Shown: positions 8,286 to 16,935, counted from the stretch's first letter. The stretch is DNA of 64,000 nucleotides from Actinophytocola sp035634895 (GCF_035634895.1 NZ_DASQCC010000064.1:1-64000); one strand, 5' to 3'. Program-made: numbers and translations. The notes: generated from the sequence alone by a model not told the origin.

Positions 8286-8813
8286 TCACCAGACGTCCCC
8301 GGCCCGCCAGTCGCAGGTGAGGTCCGCGGTCAGCTCGACCGGCCGCACCGGCAGGACGTACACACCGTCGTCGTCATCGGGTGTTCTGGTGATCCCGTTC
8401 GGGGTCAACGCCCAGGTTCGGCCCTGCCACCGCCGCCAGCCGCGGGCCAGGTAGAACGGGACGCCCATCTCGGAGCTGCCCAGCGCGCCGAGCTCGTACG
8501 CGCCGCGGATGATCCGTTCCACCGGCGCCATCACGGCCGCACCGATGCCGCGGCGTCGCCGGTCGGCCCGCACGGCGACGCCTTCCACGTAACCGGCGCG
8601 CAGCGCCCTGCCCTGGTGCAGAAGGCGGCGCTGGACGACGGCCGCGTGACCGACCAGCTCGTCACCGTCCCACGCCATGGCGTGCATGCCGCCGAGTGAG
8701 TGATCCCAGTCGGCGTCGCCGAAGCCGTTGTCGAACGCGGTGTCGAGCAACGCGCGAACGGCGGTCAGCGTGGCGGGGGCCAGGTCGGCGGTGTGGGCCA
8801 CGACGACGTTCAC
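8286..8813 (-). CDS. aac(2'): Aminoglycoside 2'-N-acetyltransferase, AAC(2')-I family
   Basis: A 175-residue GNAT enzyme that closely tracks mycobacterial AAC(2')-Ic along its length. Shared blocks include the HTLGGMHA-like HSLGGMHAMAW, VVQRRLLHQG, GYVEGVAVRADRR (acetyl-CoA loop), RGAYELGAL, the TRTPDDDD strand and the invariant C-terminal LTCDWRAGDVW. Family members transfer acetyl from acetyl-CoA to the 2' amine of aminoglycosides. The native role in soil actinomycetes may be self-protection or another substrate. The GTG start overlaps the Nudix stop (GTGA), so they form an operon. Confidence 0.88.
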   Translation of the reverse strand: MNVVVAHTADLAPATLTAVRALLDTAFDNGFGDADWDHSLGGMHAMAWDGDELVGHAAVVQRRLLHQGRALRAGYVEGVAVRADRRRRGIGAAVMAPVERIIRGAYELGALGSSEMGVPFYLARGWRRWQGRTWALTPNGITRTPDDDDGVYVLPVRPVELTADLTCDWRAGDVW

Positions 8814-9316
8814 GACCAGACCTCGAACGGTTCCTCGACACGCTCGCCCGCGAGGAAGGCCGCCAGCAGCTCCGGCAGCCGGCCGGGGTAGCAACGTTGT
8901 TCCATGGCAAGGACTTCCGCCTGCGGCCACCAGCGGCTGTCGACGTAGGAGGCCCGCTCGTAGTCCAGCTGGCCGCCCACGTCGACCGGCGGCGCGACCC
9001 CCGCGACCCGCGCGGTGACCACGACCTCGTCCTGTATCCGGCGACCGTCCCGGAAACGGAAGGTGGCCGTCCTGGTCCAGTTCGGCGGACCGAACCGCAG
9101 CGCGGTCAGCCCGGTCTCCTCCCGCAGCTCGCGGACGGCGGTGTCCAGATAGGACTCACCGGGGTCGATGCCGCCGCCGGGCAGCTCCCACCACGTGCCG
9201 AGCGCCGGGAGGTGCGGGCTGCGGGTGTGGAACAGCAGGATCTGGCCGAGCTCGTCGAGGACGACCAGCCGGACCGCGGCACGTCGTTCGACAGGCAGGT
9301 CGTCCGGCAGCTCCAC
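8810..9316 (-). CDS. Nudix hydrolase
   Basis: A 168-residue Nudix pyrophosphohydrolase. The Nudix box is complete (GGGIDPGESYLDTAVRELREE followed by TGL), with the Glu pair that binds the metal. It is preceded by an LLFHTRSPH substrate-side strand. The likely substrate is a nucleoside diphosphate derivative, but it cannot be read from sequence. It is translationally coupled to the downstream acetyltransferase gene and lies 86 nt downstream, in its direction of transcription, of an inserted 160-bp element. Confidence 0.88.
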   Translation of the reverse strand: MELPDDLPVERRAAVRLVVLDELGQILLFHTRSPHLPALGTWWELPGGGIDPGESYLDTAVRELREETGLTALRFGPPNWTRTATFRFRDGRRIQDEVVVTARVAGVAPPVDVGGQLDYERASYVDSRWWPQAEVLAMEQRCYPGRLPELLAAFLAGERVEEPFEVWS

Positions 9317-9360
9317 TGGTCAGCCTCCCCGGAGTCGGCGTCCTCGTGCGTGCGGGCGAC

Positions 9361-9402
9361 CCGGATCCACCGACCCGACCACCGCGTCCCCGGCACGCAA
9401 AG
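9361..9402. repeat. Decayed partial copy of the 160-bp element right end
   Basis: Bases 9361-9374 (CCGGATCCACCGAC) are identical to the right-hand part of the intact element that follows, and the next 24 bases match at roughly two-thirds of positions. The fragment abuts the intact copy. It looks like the remnant of an older insertion at the same place. Confidence 0.5.
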
Positions 9403-9570
9403 CTAGTGTCCCGCGCCGGAAATCAGGCAACTAATTCGGCGGCCCAGCTTCCCGCTGGCGGCGTTGCCGGTTCGCCCAGGTACGACCCAGTACGAGGGCG
9501 AACCGGCGTCTTGCCAGCAGAAACCCGGATCCACCGACTTAATCACCGCATTCCCGGCGCGGGACACTAG
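9403..9570 (+). mobile_element. 160-bp MITE-like element, copy 1, with CTAG target duplication
   Basis: The element spans 9407-9566 and is bounded by terminal inverted repeats beginning TGTCCCGCGCCGG. CTAG occurs directly on both sides (9403-9406 and 9567-9570). A second, internal inverted repeat (GCCGGTTCGCCC with GGGCGAACCGGC) makes most of it fold on itself. It encodes nothing. A copy about 96% identical (seven differences over 160 positions) lies in the opposite orientation at 17633-17792. The right-hand CTAG supplies the stop codon of the flavin-protein gene. A CTAG duplication resembles that of IS5-type transposases, none of which is in the window. Confidence 0.85.
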
Positions 9571-10019
9571 CCGATGTCCTTGACGCGTTGGGTGAGCGCC
9601 ATGCGGGTGGCGGCCCAGCGCTCGTTCTCGGCGACCTGCTGGGTGGCGTGGAAGTCCATGGGCCGCAACGGAATGCCCAACGAGTCACGCTTGTAATTGG
9701 CGAGCTGGCAGGTGTAGACGGTGAAGTGCTCGTGCTCCTCGGTGTCGCGGACCCGCAGCTTGGCGTAGTGCGCGGCGGCCCCGTCGGCGGCGATCAGGGT
9801 CGCGATGCCGTTGCGGGCGAGGTTGGCGCGTGAGTTGACGCTGGCGACCGCGACGAGGATCGCGGCGCGGTCGTTGGTGGCGAGCAGTTCGGCGGTGCAC
9901 AGCAACATCACGTGCGGGTACCCGTCCTCGTCGACCGTGACGAAGGGGAAGGCCTGCTCGTCCTGGTCCGGCCGCGGCCAGGTCTCCAGCAGCAGGGCCA
10001 GCTCCGCGGGCACGCTCAT
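9567..10019 (-). CDS. Pyridoxamine 5'-phosphate oxidase-like flavin-binding protein
   Basis: A 150-residue split-barrel protein of the PNPOx/FMN-binding class: FPFVTVDEDGYPHVMLL near the N-terminus, an SRANLARNGIATLI strand-turn and a C-terminal helix. The reaction is unknown, and many relatives are F420- or FMN-binding reductases. ATG 10019 was preferred, and an in-frame GTG three codons upstream is possible. Its TAG stop is inside the CTAG flanking the 160-bp element, which separates it from the Nudix-acetyltransferase pair in the same orientation. Confidence 0.75.
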   Translation of the reverse strand: MSVPAELALLLETWPRPDQDEQAFPFVTVDEDGYPHVMLLCTAELLATNDRAAILVAVASVNSRANLARNGIATLIAADGAAAHYAKLRVRDTEEHEHFTVYTCQLANYKRDSLGIPLRPMDFHATQQVAENERWAATRMALTQRVKDIG

Positions 10020-10070
10020 TCCGTCCACACCGGAACTCTAGCGGCAACTTCGGCGAAGTCGATCACCCGC

Positions 10071-10646
10071 TTACCGTGGGTGGACACGGCTCAGCAGGCT
10101 GTCGACAAGTTCCGGCAGGGACCGCTCGCCCGAGCTCTCCAACCACAGCGCGCCCGCGGTGCGGATGGTCGCCAGGTAGTTCGCGGCCATCAGTCGCGCG
10201 AGCTCGTCGTCCGCGCCCCGGTCCGTCAGCGCCGCCGCCAGGTCGCGCTCGCGGGCCATCTGGTCGGTCGCCTGGCGTGCCAGCAGCGACGGGTGGCGCC
10301 GCAGCAGCCGCAGCTGCTCCACCCACTCCGGGGACGGCACGGCCTGGCCGAGGAACTGGTCGGCCGCCGCGCGGCGCAGTGCCTCCCACGGCCGCTCGTC
10401 CGCGGGGCGGGCGCGGAGCAGCGACAGGAGCAGCTCGGTACGCTCGCGGTCCGCGTGGAGGATCGCGTCCTCCTTGTTCGCGAAGTAGTTCGAGAACGTC
10501 CGCCGGGACACGCCGGCCTCGTCCGCGATGTCCTCGACCGTCACGCCGTCCAGCCCGCACGCCATCGCCAGGCGCAGTGCGGCCTCGTGCAGCGACTGGC
10601 GGGTAGCGGCCTTCTTCCTGGTCCGCAGTGTGTCGACGGCCTCCAC
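10071..10646 (-). CDS. TetR family repressor
   Basis: A 191-residue regulator with a standard N-terminal TetR HTH (VTVEDIADEAGVSRRTFSNYFANKEDAI at about 35-62) and an all-helical ligand-binding domain. It is divergent from a DHA2-type exporter. Two TTGCGCAA palindromes lie in the 83-bp gap, the expected arrangement for a drug-responsive repressor of the exporter. Confidence 0.92.
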   Translation of the reverse strand: MEAVDTLRTRKKAATRQSLHEAALRLAMACGLDGVTVEDIADEAGVSRRTFSNYFANKEDAILHADRERTELLLSLLRARPADERPWEALRRAAADQFLGQAVPSPEWVEQLRLLRRHPSLLARQATDQMARERDLAAALTDRGADDELARLMAANYLATIRTAGALWLESSGERSLPELVDSLLSRVHPR

Positions 10647-10677
10647 GCCGTCCAGCCTAGCGAGGGAATACCCTGCT

Positions 10678-10705
10678 CATTGCGCAAGTTTGCACATTGC
10701 GCAAG
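10678..10705. promoter_or_regulatory. Probable TetR operator: two CATTGCGCAAG repeats
   Basis: CATTGCGCAAG occurs at 10678-10688 and 10695-10705. Each copy contains the perfect palindrome TTGCGCAA, and the repeat spacing is 17 bp. It sits between the TetR gene and the MFS gene. Confidence 0.65.
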
Positions 10706-10729
10706 AATTAACCCGAACGGAGGGGTCAC

Positions 10730-12286
10730 ATGGTGTCGTCCGACGTGGCGGCCGAGCACCGGCGCAGGCTCGAGTCGCTGTCCGGGCTGCTGCTCGCGCT
10801 GTTCGTGGCCATGATCAGCTCGACGGTCGTGTCGATCGCGCTGCCGCGGATCATCGGCGAGCTGAACGGCACGCAGACGCAGTACACGTGGGTGGTCACG
10901 GCGACGCTGCTGACGGCGACGGCCACCACGCCGATCTGGGGCAAGCTCGCCGACCTGTTCAACAAGAAGACGCTGCTCCAGACCGCGATCGTGATCTTCG
11001 TGGTCGGCTCGGTGATCAGCGGGTTCAGCCAGGACACCACCCAGCTCATCGCCGCCCGCGCGTTCCAGGGCATCGGCATGGGCGGCGTGCAGGCACTCGC
11101 CCAGGTCGTGATGGCGGCGATCATCCCGCCCCGCGAGCGCGGGCGCTACAACGGCTACCTCGGCGCGGTCATGGCCGTCGCGACCGTCGGCGGGCCGCTG
11201 CTCGGCGGCCTGATCGTGGACGTGTCGTGGCTCGGCTGGCGGTGGTGCTTCTTCGTCGGCGTGCCGATCGCGGCCGCGGCGTTCGCCGTGCTGCAGCGGA
11301 CGCTGAAGCTGGAGACCCTGCGCCGCGAGAACGTCCAGGTCGACTACCTCGGCGCGACCCTGATCGCCGCCGGCGTGAGCGTCCTGCTGATCTGGGTGTC
11401 CTTCGTCGACAACTCGTTCGGCTGGCTGTCCTGGGAGACCGCGGCGATGGTGGGCGGCGGCGTCGTGCTGCTCGCGCTGGCCGTGCTGGTCGAGTCGCGG
11501 GTGCGCGAACCCGTCGTGCCACTGCGGATCATCGTCCGGCGCCAGCCCGCGCTGGCCATCGTCGCCAGCGTCTCGGCCGGGCTCGCCATGTACGGGGGCG
11601 CGGTGTTCCTCGGCCAGTACTTCCAGATCGGCCGCGGCTACACGCCGACGGAGGCCGGCCTGCTGACGATCCCGCTGATGGCCGGCGTGCTGCTCGCCTC
11701 GACCCTGAGCGGCCGGCTGATCAGCCGCACGGGCACGGTCAAGCCCTACATCGTCGCCGGTTCGGTCCTGCTGGCGCTCGGGTTCCTCGGGCTCGGCCTG
11801 ATGGACCACGGCACGCCGCTGTGGATGGTGGACGCCGCGATGGCGGTCGCCGGTATCGGCGTCGGCATGACCATGCAGAACCTGGTGCTGGCGGTGCAGA
11901 ACGACGTCGCACTGCGGGATCTGGGCGCGGCGACCGGCGCGGTGACGTTCTTCCGCTCGCTCGGCGGCACGATCGGGGTGTCCGTGCTGGGCGCGGTGCT
12001 CGCCAACCGGGTCACCGCCGACCTCTCGACGGCTCTGCACGTGCCGGCCGGCACGTCCTCGACGGGTGAGGTCAGCGCGCTGAACCTGACCGCGCTGCCG
12101 CCGGGGGTGCAGCAGGTCGTGCACACGGTCTACGGCGACGCGACGGCACACGTCTTCCTGCTGTCCGCGGCGGTGGCCGTGGTCGGCGTGCTCGCGGCGC
12201 TCCTGTTGAAGCCGATCACGTTGCGTACCACCATCGACCTGGAGAAGAAGGAAGAGAAGCCCGTTTCGGACCCCGTCGTGGGATAG
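10730..12286 (+). CDS. MFS multidrug exporter, DHA2 (EmrB/QacA) family
   Basis: A 518-residue, roughly 14-helix proton-coupled exporter. Motif A appears as GKLADLFNKK, motif C as GGPLLGGLI, and helix 1 carries the typical SSTVVSIALP. The C-terminus is cytoplasmic and charged. It is controlled by the divergent TetR gene and followed after 9 nt by a universal stress protein, which appears to be co-transcribed. Confidence 0.92.
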   Translation: MVSSDVAAEHRRRLESLSGLLLALFVAMISSTVVSIALPRIIGELNGTQTQYTWVVTATLLTATATTPIWGKLADLFNKKTLLQTAIVIFVVGSVISGFSQDTTQLIAARAFQGIGMGGVQALAQVVMAAIIPPRERGRYNGYLGAVMAVATVGGPLLGGLIVDVSWLGWRWCFFVGVPIAAAAFAVLQRTLKLETLRRENVQVDYLGATLIAAGVSVLLIWVSFVDNSFGWLSWETAAMVGGGVVLLALAVLVESRVREPVVPLRIIVRRQPALAIVASVSAGLAMYGGAVFLGQYFQIGRGYTPTEAGLLTIPLMAGVLLASTLSGRLISRTGTVKPYIVAGSVLLALGFLGLGLMDHGTPLWMVDAAMAVAGIGVGMTMQNLVLAVQNDVALRDLGAATGAVTFFRSLGGTIGVSVLGAVLANRVTADLSTALHVPAGTSSTGEVSALNLTALPPGVQQVVHTVYGDATAHVFLLSAAVAVVGVLAALLLKPITLRTTIDLEKKEEKPVSDPVVG

Positions 12287-12295
12287 GGAGGCGAG

Positions 12296-12772
12296 ATGAG
12301 CGGCAGCGCGGCCGCCTTCGGTTCCACAGTGGAGCACTTCGGTCCCCGGCCGGAGCCGTCGGCGCGGGCCATCCTGGTCGGCGTCGACGGCTCCGACACG
12401 GCGATGCGCGCGGCGGCGTTCGCCGTCGGCCTGGCCAGGCGGCAGGGGTACCGGCTGATCGTCGCGTTCGTCGCGACCCACTCGGCGCTGGCCGCCATGG
12501 GCCCGGCCGTCGCGGCGGCCCAGGAGGCGGTCGAGGAGCTCGACTCGGAGCTGCGGTCGACCGCCCGCCGCGCGGCCGAGGAGCTGGACATCCCGATCAT
12601 GTTCCTGAAGGCCTACGGCGACCCGTTCACCCGGCTGCGCGACGCGGCCGACCAGTGCCAGGTCGACACGGTGGTGGTGGGGGCCTCGATGAGCGCGGGA
12701 CACCGCTTCGCCGGCTCGGTCGCGACCAAGCTCATCCGCGCCGGCCACTGGCCCGTGCTCGTGGTGCCCTAG
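12296..12772 (+). CDS. Universal stress protein (UspA family)
   Basis: A 158-residue single Usp domain. It begins AILVGVDGSDTAMRA and ends with the ATP-binding-type segment VVVGASMSAGHRFAGSVATKLI followed by PVLVVP. The G-2X-G-9X-G(S/T) pattern is close to that of nucleotide-binding members. RBS GGGAGGCG is 9 nt after the exporter stop, indicating an operon. Its TAG stop is shared with the convergent MgtC gene through a single CTAG. Confidence 0.9.
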   Translation: MSGSAAAFGSTVEHFGPRPEPSARAILVGVDGSDTAMRAAAFAVGLARRQGYRLIVAFVATHSALAAMGPAVAAAQEAVEELDSELRSTARRAAEELDIPIMFLKAYGDPFTRLRDAADQCQVDTVVVGASMSAGHRFAGSVATKLIRAGHWPVLVVP

Positions 12773-13482
12773 AACGAGAGGCTGTCGGCGTCGTCGCTCA
12801 GCACCGAGAGGACGCCGTCGATGTCGGCGAGCGCGGCGGTGAGGTCGTTGACCGAGCCCGCGCCCTGGACGTTGAGCCACACGGTCACCGCGCCGGCCTC
12901 GTCGTGCTGGTCGATGTCCAGCTCGCCGACGGTGAAGTTCCGTTTCGTGCACGCGGCGAGCACCAGCCGGAGCACGCCGCGGCCGTCCGCGTAGGTCAGG
13001 CGCAGGCGGGTCTGGGCGTACCTGGACCGGGGGAGCCGGGCGGCGAGCGGCGTGAAGGCGAAGACCACGAGGAAGTGCGCGGCGGCGACGACGATCGCCA
13101 GCAACCACAGGCCGGCGCCGGCGGCCATGCCGACCGCCGTGGTCAGCCAGACGACCGCCGCGGTGGTCAGGCCGCGGACGGCGTCGCGGCGCACGAAGAT
13201 CAGCCCGCCGCCGATGAACCCGATGCCCGACACGATCTGCGCCGCGATCCGCGACGGGTCGAGGGTGACGTGGTCGCCGAGCACGTCGAAGAAGCCGTAC
13301 TTGGAGACGAGCATCATCAGCGCGGCGGCGATGCCGACGAGCGTGTGCGTGCGCAGGCCGGCGCTCTTCTGCCGGATCTCACGCTCCAGCCCGATCGCGG
13401 CGGACAGCACCAGCGCGAGGCCGAGGTCGAACATCTGCGTCCAACCCTGGCCCATGGCCTCGGTGGGGGAGGGCAGTGCCAT
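12769..13482 (-). CDS. MgtC/SapB family membrane protein
   Basis: A 237-residue protein. The N-terminal membrane domain has the family hallmark LGREREI-like GLEREIRQKSAGLRTHTLVG, then GIGFIGGGLI and a further three helices. A C-terminal ACT-like soluble domain follows. Relatives modulate Mg2+-limitation survival or the F-type ATPase. The stop codon overlaps the UspA stop (CTAG). Confidence 0.9.
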   Translation of the reverse strand: MALPSPTEAMGQGWTQMFDLGLALVLSAAIGLEREIRQKSAGLRTHTLVGIAAALMMLVSKYGFFDVLGDHVTLDPSRIAAQIVSGIGFIGGGLIFVRRDAVRGLTTAAVVWLTTAVGMAAGAGLWLLAIVVAAAHFLVVFAFTPLAARLPRSRYAQTRLRLTYADGRGVLRLVLAACTKRNFTVGELDIDQHDEAGAVTVWLNVQGAGSVNDLTAALADIDGVLSVLSDDADSLSF

Positions 13483-13599
13483 CGGTTCAGGCTAAGCCAG
13501 TCCGCCCCGCCCCGGACAGTTCTCACCCGCGGCGACCTCGGGATCGGGGGCTGTCACTCTGCGTTAGACTTGACCCACCCTGTGTTGATGGAGGTCCTC

Positions 13600-14694
13600 A
13601 TGCGGCGTCGGCGGTTGGTCGCGGGACTGGTCGGCCTGGCACTCGCCGGCGCCACGCTCACCGGCACGGCCGGCGCGGACGAGCGTCTCGTCGCGTACGC
13701 GCAGCGGGCGGCCGGACAGCGCGTCGTCTACTCCTACCCGGGGCTGACCCCGCCGGAGAGCCTGCTCGCCCGCATCCGCGCCGGCGAGGCGGCCGGGGTG
13801 ATCTTCTTCGGCGAGAACATCGCCAGCCGCGCGCAGATCAGCGGGGTGGTGGGGCAGCTGCGTGCCGCCGCCGCGCAGAGTCCCGACCCGTACCCGCTCC
13901 TGCTGATGACCGACCAGGAAGGTGGCCTGGTCCGCCGCCTCCCCGGCGAGCCCGCCTTGTCCCACAAGGACATCGGGCAGTCCGCCGACCCGGGCTCCGC
14001 CGCGACCGCCGCCGGCCGCGGCGCGGGGCAGAACCTGGCCGGCGTCGGCATGAACGTCAACCTCGCACCCGTGCTCGACGTCTTCCACGCGCCGGGCGAC
14101 CTGATGGACTCCTACGAGCGGTCGTTCAGCGGCACCGCCTCGGTGGCCGGGACCCTCGGCGCCGACTACGTCACCGCGGAGCAGGCGGTGGGGGTCGCCG
14201 CGACCGTGAAGCACTTTCCCGGGCTGGGCAAGGCGAACGCGGACGAGAACACCGACACCCGGCCGGTGACCCTGAACGTGCCGCTGTCCACGCTGCGCGG
14301 CGTCGACGAGGCGCCGTACCAGCGGGCCATCGCGGCCGGGGCGAAGCTCGTCATGCTCTCGTGGGCCGTCTACCCGGCGCTCGACGCCGGCCGGCCCGCG
14401 GGACTCTCGGCGACGGTCGTGCGGGAACTGCGGTCCCGCACCGGGTTCACGGGCGTCACGTGCACGGACGCGCTGGAGGCCGGTGCACTGCGCGACTACG
14501 GCTCGACCGGCGACCGGGCGGTGCTCGCCGCCCAGGCCGGCGACGACCTCGTCCTCGCGTCCGCACGGGACGTGAGCCAGGGCGCCGCGGCGGCGGACGC
14601 CCTGGCCGGCGCCCTCACCGACGGCACGCTCGACAGCGGTGCCTTCGGCGAGGCGCTGGCCAGGGTCAACGCGTTGCGTGCCAGCCTGGGCTAG
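13600..14694 (+). CDS. Secreted glycoside hydrolase family 3 (beta-N-acetylhexosaminidase-like)
   Basis: A 364-residue exported enzyme with an N-terminal signal peptide (MRRRRLVAGLVGLALAG, Ala-rich cleavage region near residue 28). GH3 landmarks are LLMTDQEGGLVRRL, NLAPVLDV, VKHFPGLG and CTDALEAGAL with the probable nucleophile Asp. The loop after KHFPG has NADENTDT rather than the DSHxxxP of NagZ, so the exact substrate is uncertain. ATG 13600 was chosen because GGAGGT lies 4-5 nt upstream. The TAG stop is shared with the convergent MMPL gene. Confidence 0.85.
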   Translation: MRRRRLVAGLVGLALAGATLTGTAGADERLVAYAQRAAGQRVVYSYPGLTPPESLLARIRAGEAAGVIFFGENIASRAQISGVVGQLRAAAAQSPDPYPLLLMTDQEGGLVRRLPGEPALSHKDIGQSADPGSAATAAGRGAGQNLAGVGMNVNLAPVLDVFHAPGDLMDSYERSFSGTASVAGTLGADYVTAEQAVGVAATVKHFPGLGKANADENTDTRPVTLNVPLSTLRGVDEAPYQRAIAAGAKLVMLSWAVYPALDAGRPAGLSATVVRELRSRTGFTGVTCTDALEAGALRDYGSTGDRAVLAAQAGDDLVLASARDVSQGAAAADALAGALTDGTLDSGAFGEALARVNALRASLG

Positions 14695-16883
14695 ACGCCC
14701 ACCGGCACCCGCTCGCGGGGCGGCTCGCCGCCGTCACCCGACGAGACCGCGTCCAGGCTGGTGCCCTCGACGTCCACGTTCGGCAGGATCCGGTCCAGCC
14801 AGCGCGGTAGCCACCACGCCCGCCTGCCGAGCATCCACATCAGCGCCGGCACGATCGTCATCCGCACGACGAACGCGTCCACCGCGACACCGACCGCCAG
14901 CGCGAAGCCGATCGACTGGATCAGCGAGTCCTCCGCGAACACGAAGCCCGCGAACACGCTCGTCATGATCAACGCCGCCGCCACGACCACCCGGGCGCCG
15001 TGTGCGAAGCCGGACACGACCGCCTCACGTGGTTCGGTGCCGTGGACGTAGTCCTCGCGCATCCTGGTCACCAGGAACACCTGGTAGTCCATCGCGAGTC
15101 CGAAGAGGACGCCGATCAGCAGGACCGGCAGCATGCTCATGATCGGCCCGGTCGACTCGACACCGAGCAGGTCGGTCAGCCAGCCCCACTGGAACACCGC
15201 GACCACCGCGCCGAACGTCGCCGCCACCGACGCCAGGAACCCGAGCGTCGCCTTCAGCGGCACGATCACCGACCGGAACACCAGCATCAGCAACAGGAAC
15301 GCGAGCCCGACGATCAGCGCGAGGTACGGGATCATCGCGTCGGCCAGCTTCTGCGACACGTCGATGTTCGCCGCCGTCTGGCCGGTCACCGAGACCTTCG
15401 CGCCGGTGTCGTCACCGACCTTGGCCGCCGCGCCACGGATGTCCGCGACGAGGCCCTCGGTCGCGGCGTCGCTCGGACCGGTCCTCGGGATCACGTTGAT
15501 GATCATCGTGTCGCCGGCGCGGTTGGGCCGCGGCGGGAGCACGGCCGCGACGCCGAGCTCGTTGATCCGCTTGGTCGTGTCGGCCACGGCGCCCTGGGGG
15601 TCACGCGCGCCCGCGGTGTCCACGACGACGATCAGCGGGCCGTTCGCGCCCGGTCCGAAGCCCTTGGTCACCAGCTCGTACGCCTTGTGCTGCGAGCTTT
15701 CCGGTGCCGCGGTCGCGTCGTTGGGCAGGCCGAGCTGCATGCTGGCGGCCGGGATGGCGACCACGGCCAGGCCGAGGACCGCGATGCCCAGCACCGCGCC
15801 CCGGTGTCGCCCGACGAAGCGGGCCCACCGCTCGCCCATGCTGGCGCTGCCGGGCTTCGGGCCGCCCCGCAGGCCCCGGAGCCGGCCGCGGATCTTGTCA
15901 CCCGTGAAGCCGAGGATCGCCGGCAGCAGCGTGAGCGCGATGAGCACGGCGATGACCACCGTGGCCGCGGCCGCGAGACCCATCTCGCCGAGGAACGGGA
16001 TGCCGACGACGGTCAGCCCGCCGAGCGCGACGATCACCGTCAGGCCCGCGAACACCACGGCCGACCCGGCGGTGCCGGCCGCGCGGCCGGCGGCCTGCTC
16101 GTGGTCGAGACCACTGGCCAGCTCGGTGCGGTAGCGGGACACGATGAACAGCGCGTAGTCGATGCCGACCGCGAGGCCGATCATCAGCGCGAGCACCGGC
16201 GTGTTGTTGTTCAGCTCGGTGAGGCCGGACAGCGTCAGCAGCCCGCTCAGACCGATCCCGACGCCGATGAGCGCGGTGAGCAGCGGCAGGCCGGCGGCCA
16301 GCAGCGACCCGAAGGTGATCACGAGGACGATGGCCGCGACGACGACCCCCAGACCCTCGGTGGCGCCCGTCTCGGGCGCGCCACGCACGGCGTCACCGCC
16401 GATCTTGGCGTGCAGGCCGGAGGAATGTGCGGCGGCGAGGAGTGCCTCGCGGTCGGCGTCGGTCAGCTCGACCGCCTGTTTGGGGTAGCTGACCTGGATG
16501 AGCGCGAGGGTACCGTCACGGGAGAAGGACTGCGCCTGGAACGGGTCGACCGCGTTCGCCACCTCCGGCGCGTTCCGCAGCGCCGTGTAGACCTCGCGCA
16601 GCTCGGCCTGGTTGGCCGGGTACTTGACGAAGTTCTGGCCCTCGGGCGCCTGCAGCACGACGCGGGCGGTGCCGCCGCCGATGTGCGCCTCGGGGAAGGT
16701 CTTCTTCAGATGGTCGATCGCCTGCTGGGACTCGGTGCCCGGGATCGAGACCGAGTTGGACATCGTGCCGGAGAACCCGACCGCGCCGATGCCGATGCCG
16801 ATGAGCACCGCCGCCCAGACACCGGTGACGAGCCACCGTCGCCTGAAGGACGCGCGCCCGAGCCGGTAAAGGAATGTGGCCAC
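14691..16883 (-). CDS. MMPL/RND family transporter
   Basis: A 730-residue transporter with about 12 membrane helices in two halves. Each half has a large periplasmic loop after the first helix, and the GxxxDY-type pore motif occurs in both (VGIDYALFIVSRYR and LAMDYQVFLVTRMRED). Members export lipids, siderophores or drugs using the proton gradient. GTG 16883 was preferred because VATFLYRLGRASFRRRW matches family N-termini. A TTG six codons upstream is also open. It is divergent from a TetR gene across a run of operator-like repeats. Confidence 0.9.
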   Translation of the reverse strand: MATFLYRLGRASFRRRWLVTGVWAAVLIGIGIGAVGFSGTMSNSVSIPGTESQQAIDHLKKTFPEAHIGGGTARVVLQAPEGQNFVKYPANQAELREVYTALRNAPEVANAVDPFQAQSFSRDGTLALIQVSYPKQAVELTDADREALLAAAHSSGLHAKIGGDAVRGAPETGATEGLGVVVAAIVLVITFGSLLAAGLPLLTALIGVGIGLSGLLTLSGLTELNNNTPVLALMIGLAVGIDYALFIVSRYRTELASGLDHEQAAGRAAGTAGSAVVFAGLTVIVALGGLTVVGIPFLGEMGLAAAATVVIAVLIALTLLPAILGFTGDKIRGRLRGLRGGPKPGSASMGERWARFVGRHRGAVLGIAVLGLAVVAIPAASMQLGLPNDATAAPESSQHKAYELVTKGFGPGANGPLIVVVDTAGARDPQGAVADTTKRINELGVAAVLPPRPNRAGDTMIINVIPRTGPSDAATEGLVADIRGAAAKVGDDTGAKVSVTGQTAANIDVSQKLADAMIPYLALIVGLAFLLLMLVFRSVIVPLKATLGFLASVAATFGAVVAVFQWGWLTDLLGVESTGPIMSMLPVLLIGVLFGLAMDYQVFLVTRMREDYVHGTEPREAVVSGFAHGARVVVAAALIMTSVFAGFVFAEDSLIQSIGFALAVGVAVDAFVVRMTIVPALMWMLGRRAWWLPRWLDRILPNVDVEGTSLDAVSSGDGGEPPRERVPVGV

Positions 16884-16935
16884 CCCTGGACCCCCACTCA
16901 ATCTTTCGTCGTCGTTCGTTACGGTTACCGAAGCT

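Noticed and set aside
10541..13108. 855-codon minus-strand open frame across the TetR/MFS/UspA/MgtC region
   Set aside because: It crosses four recognisable genes and a regulatory gap, with no conserved motif.
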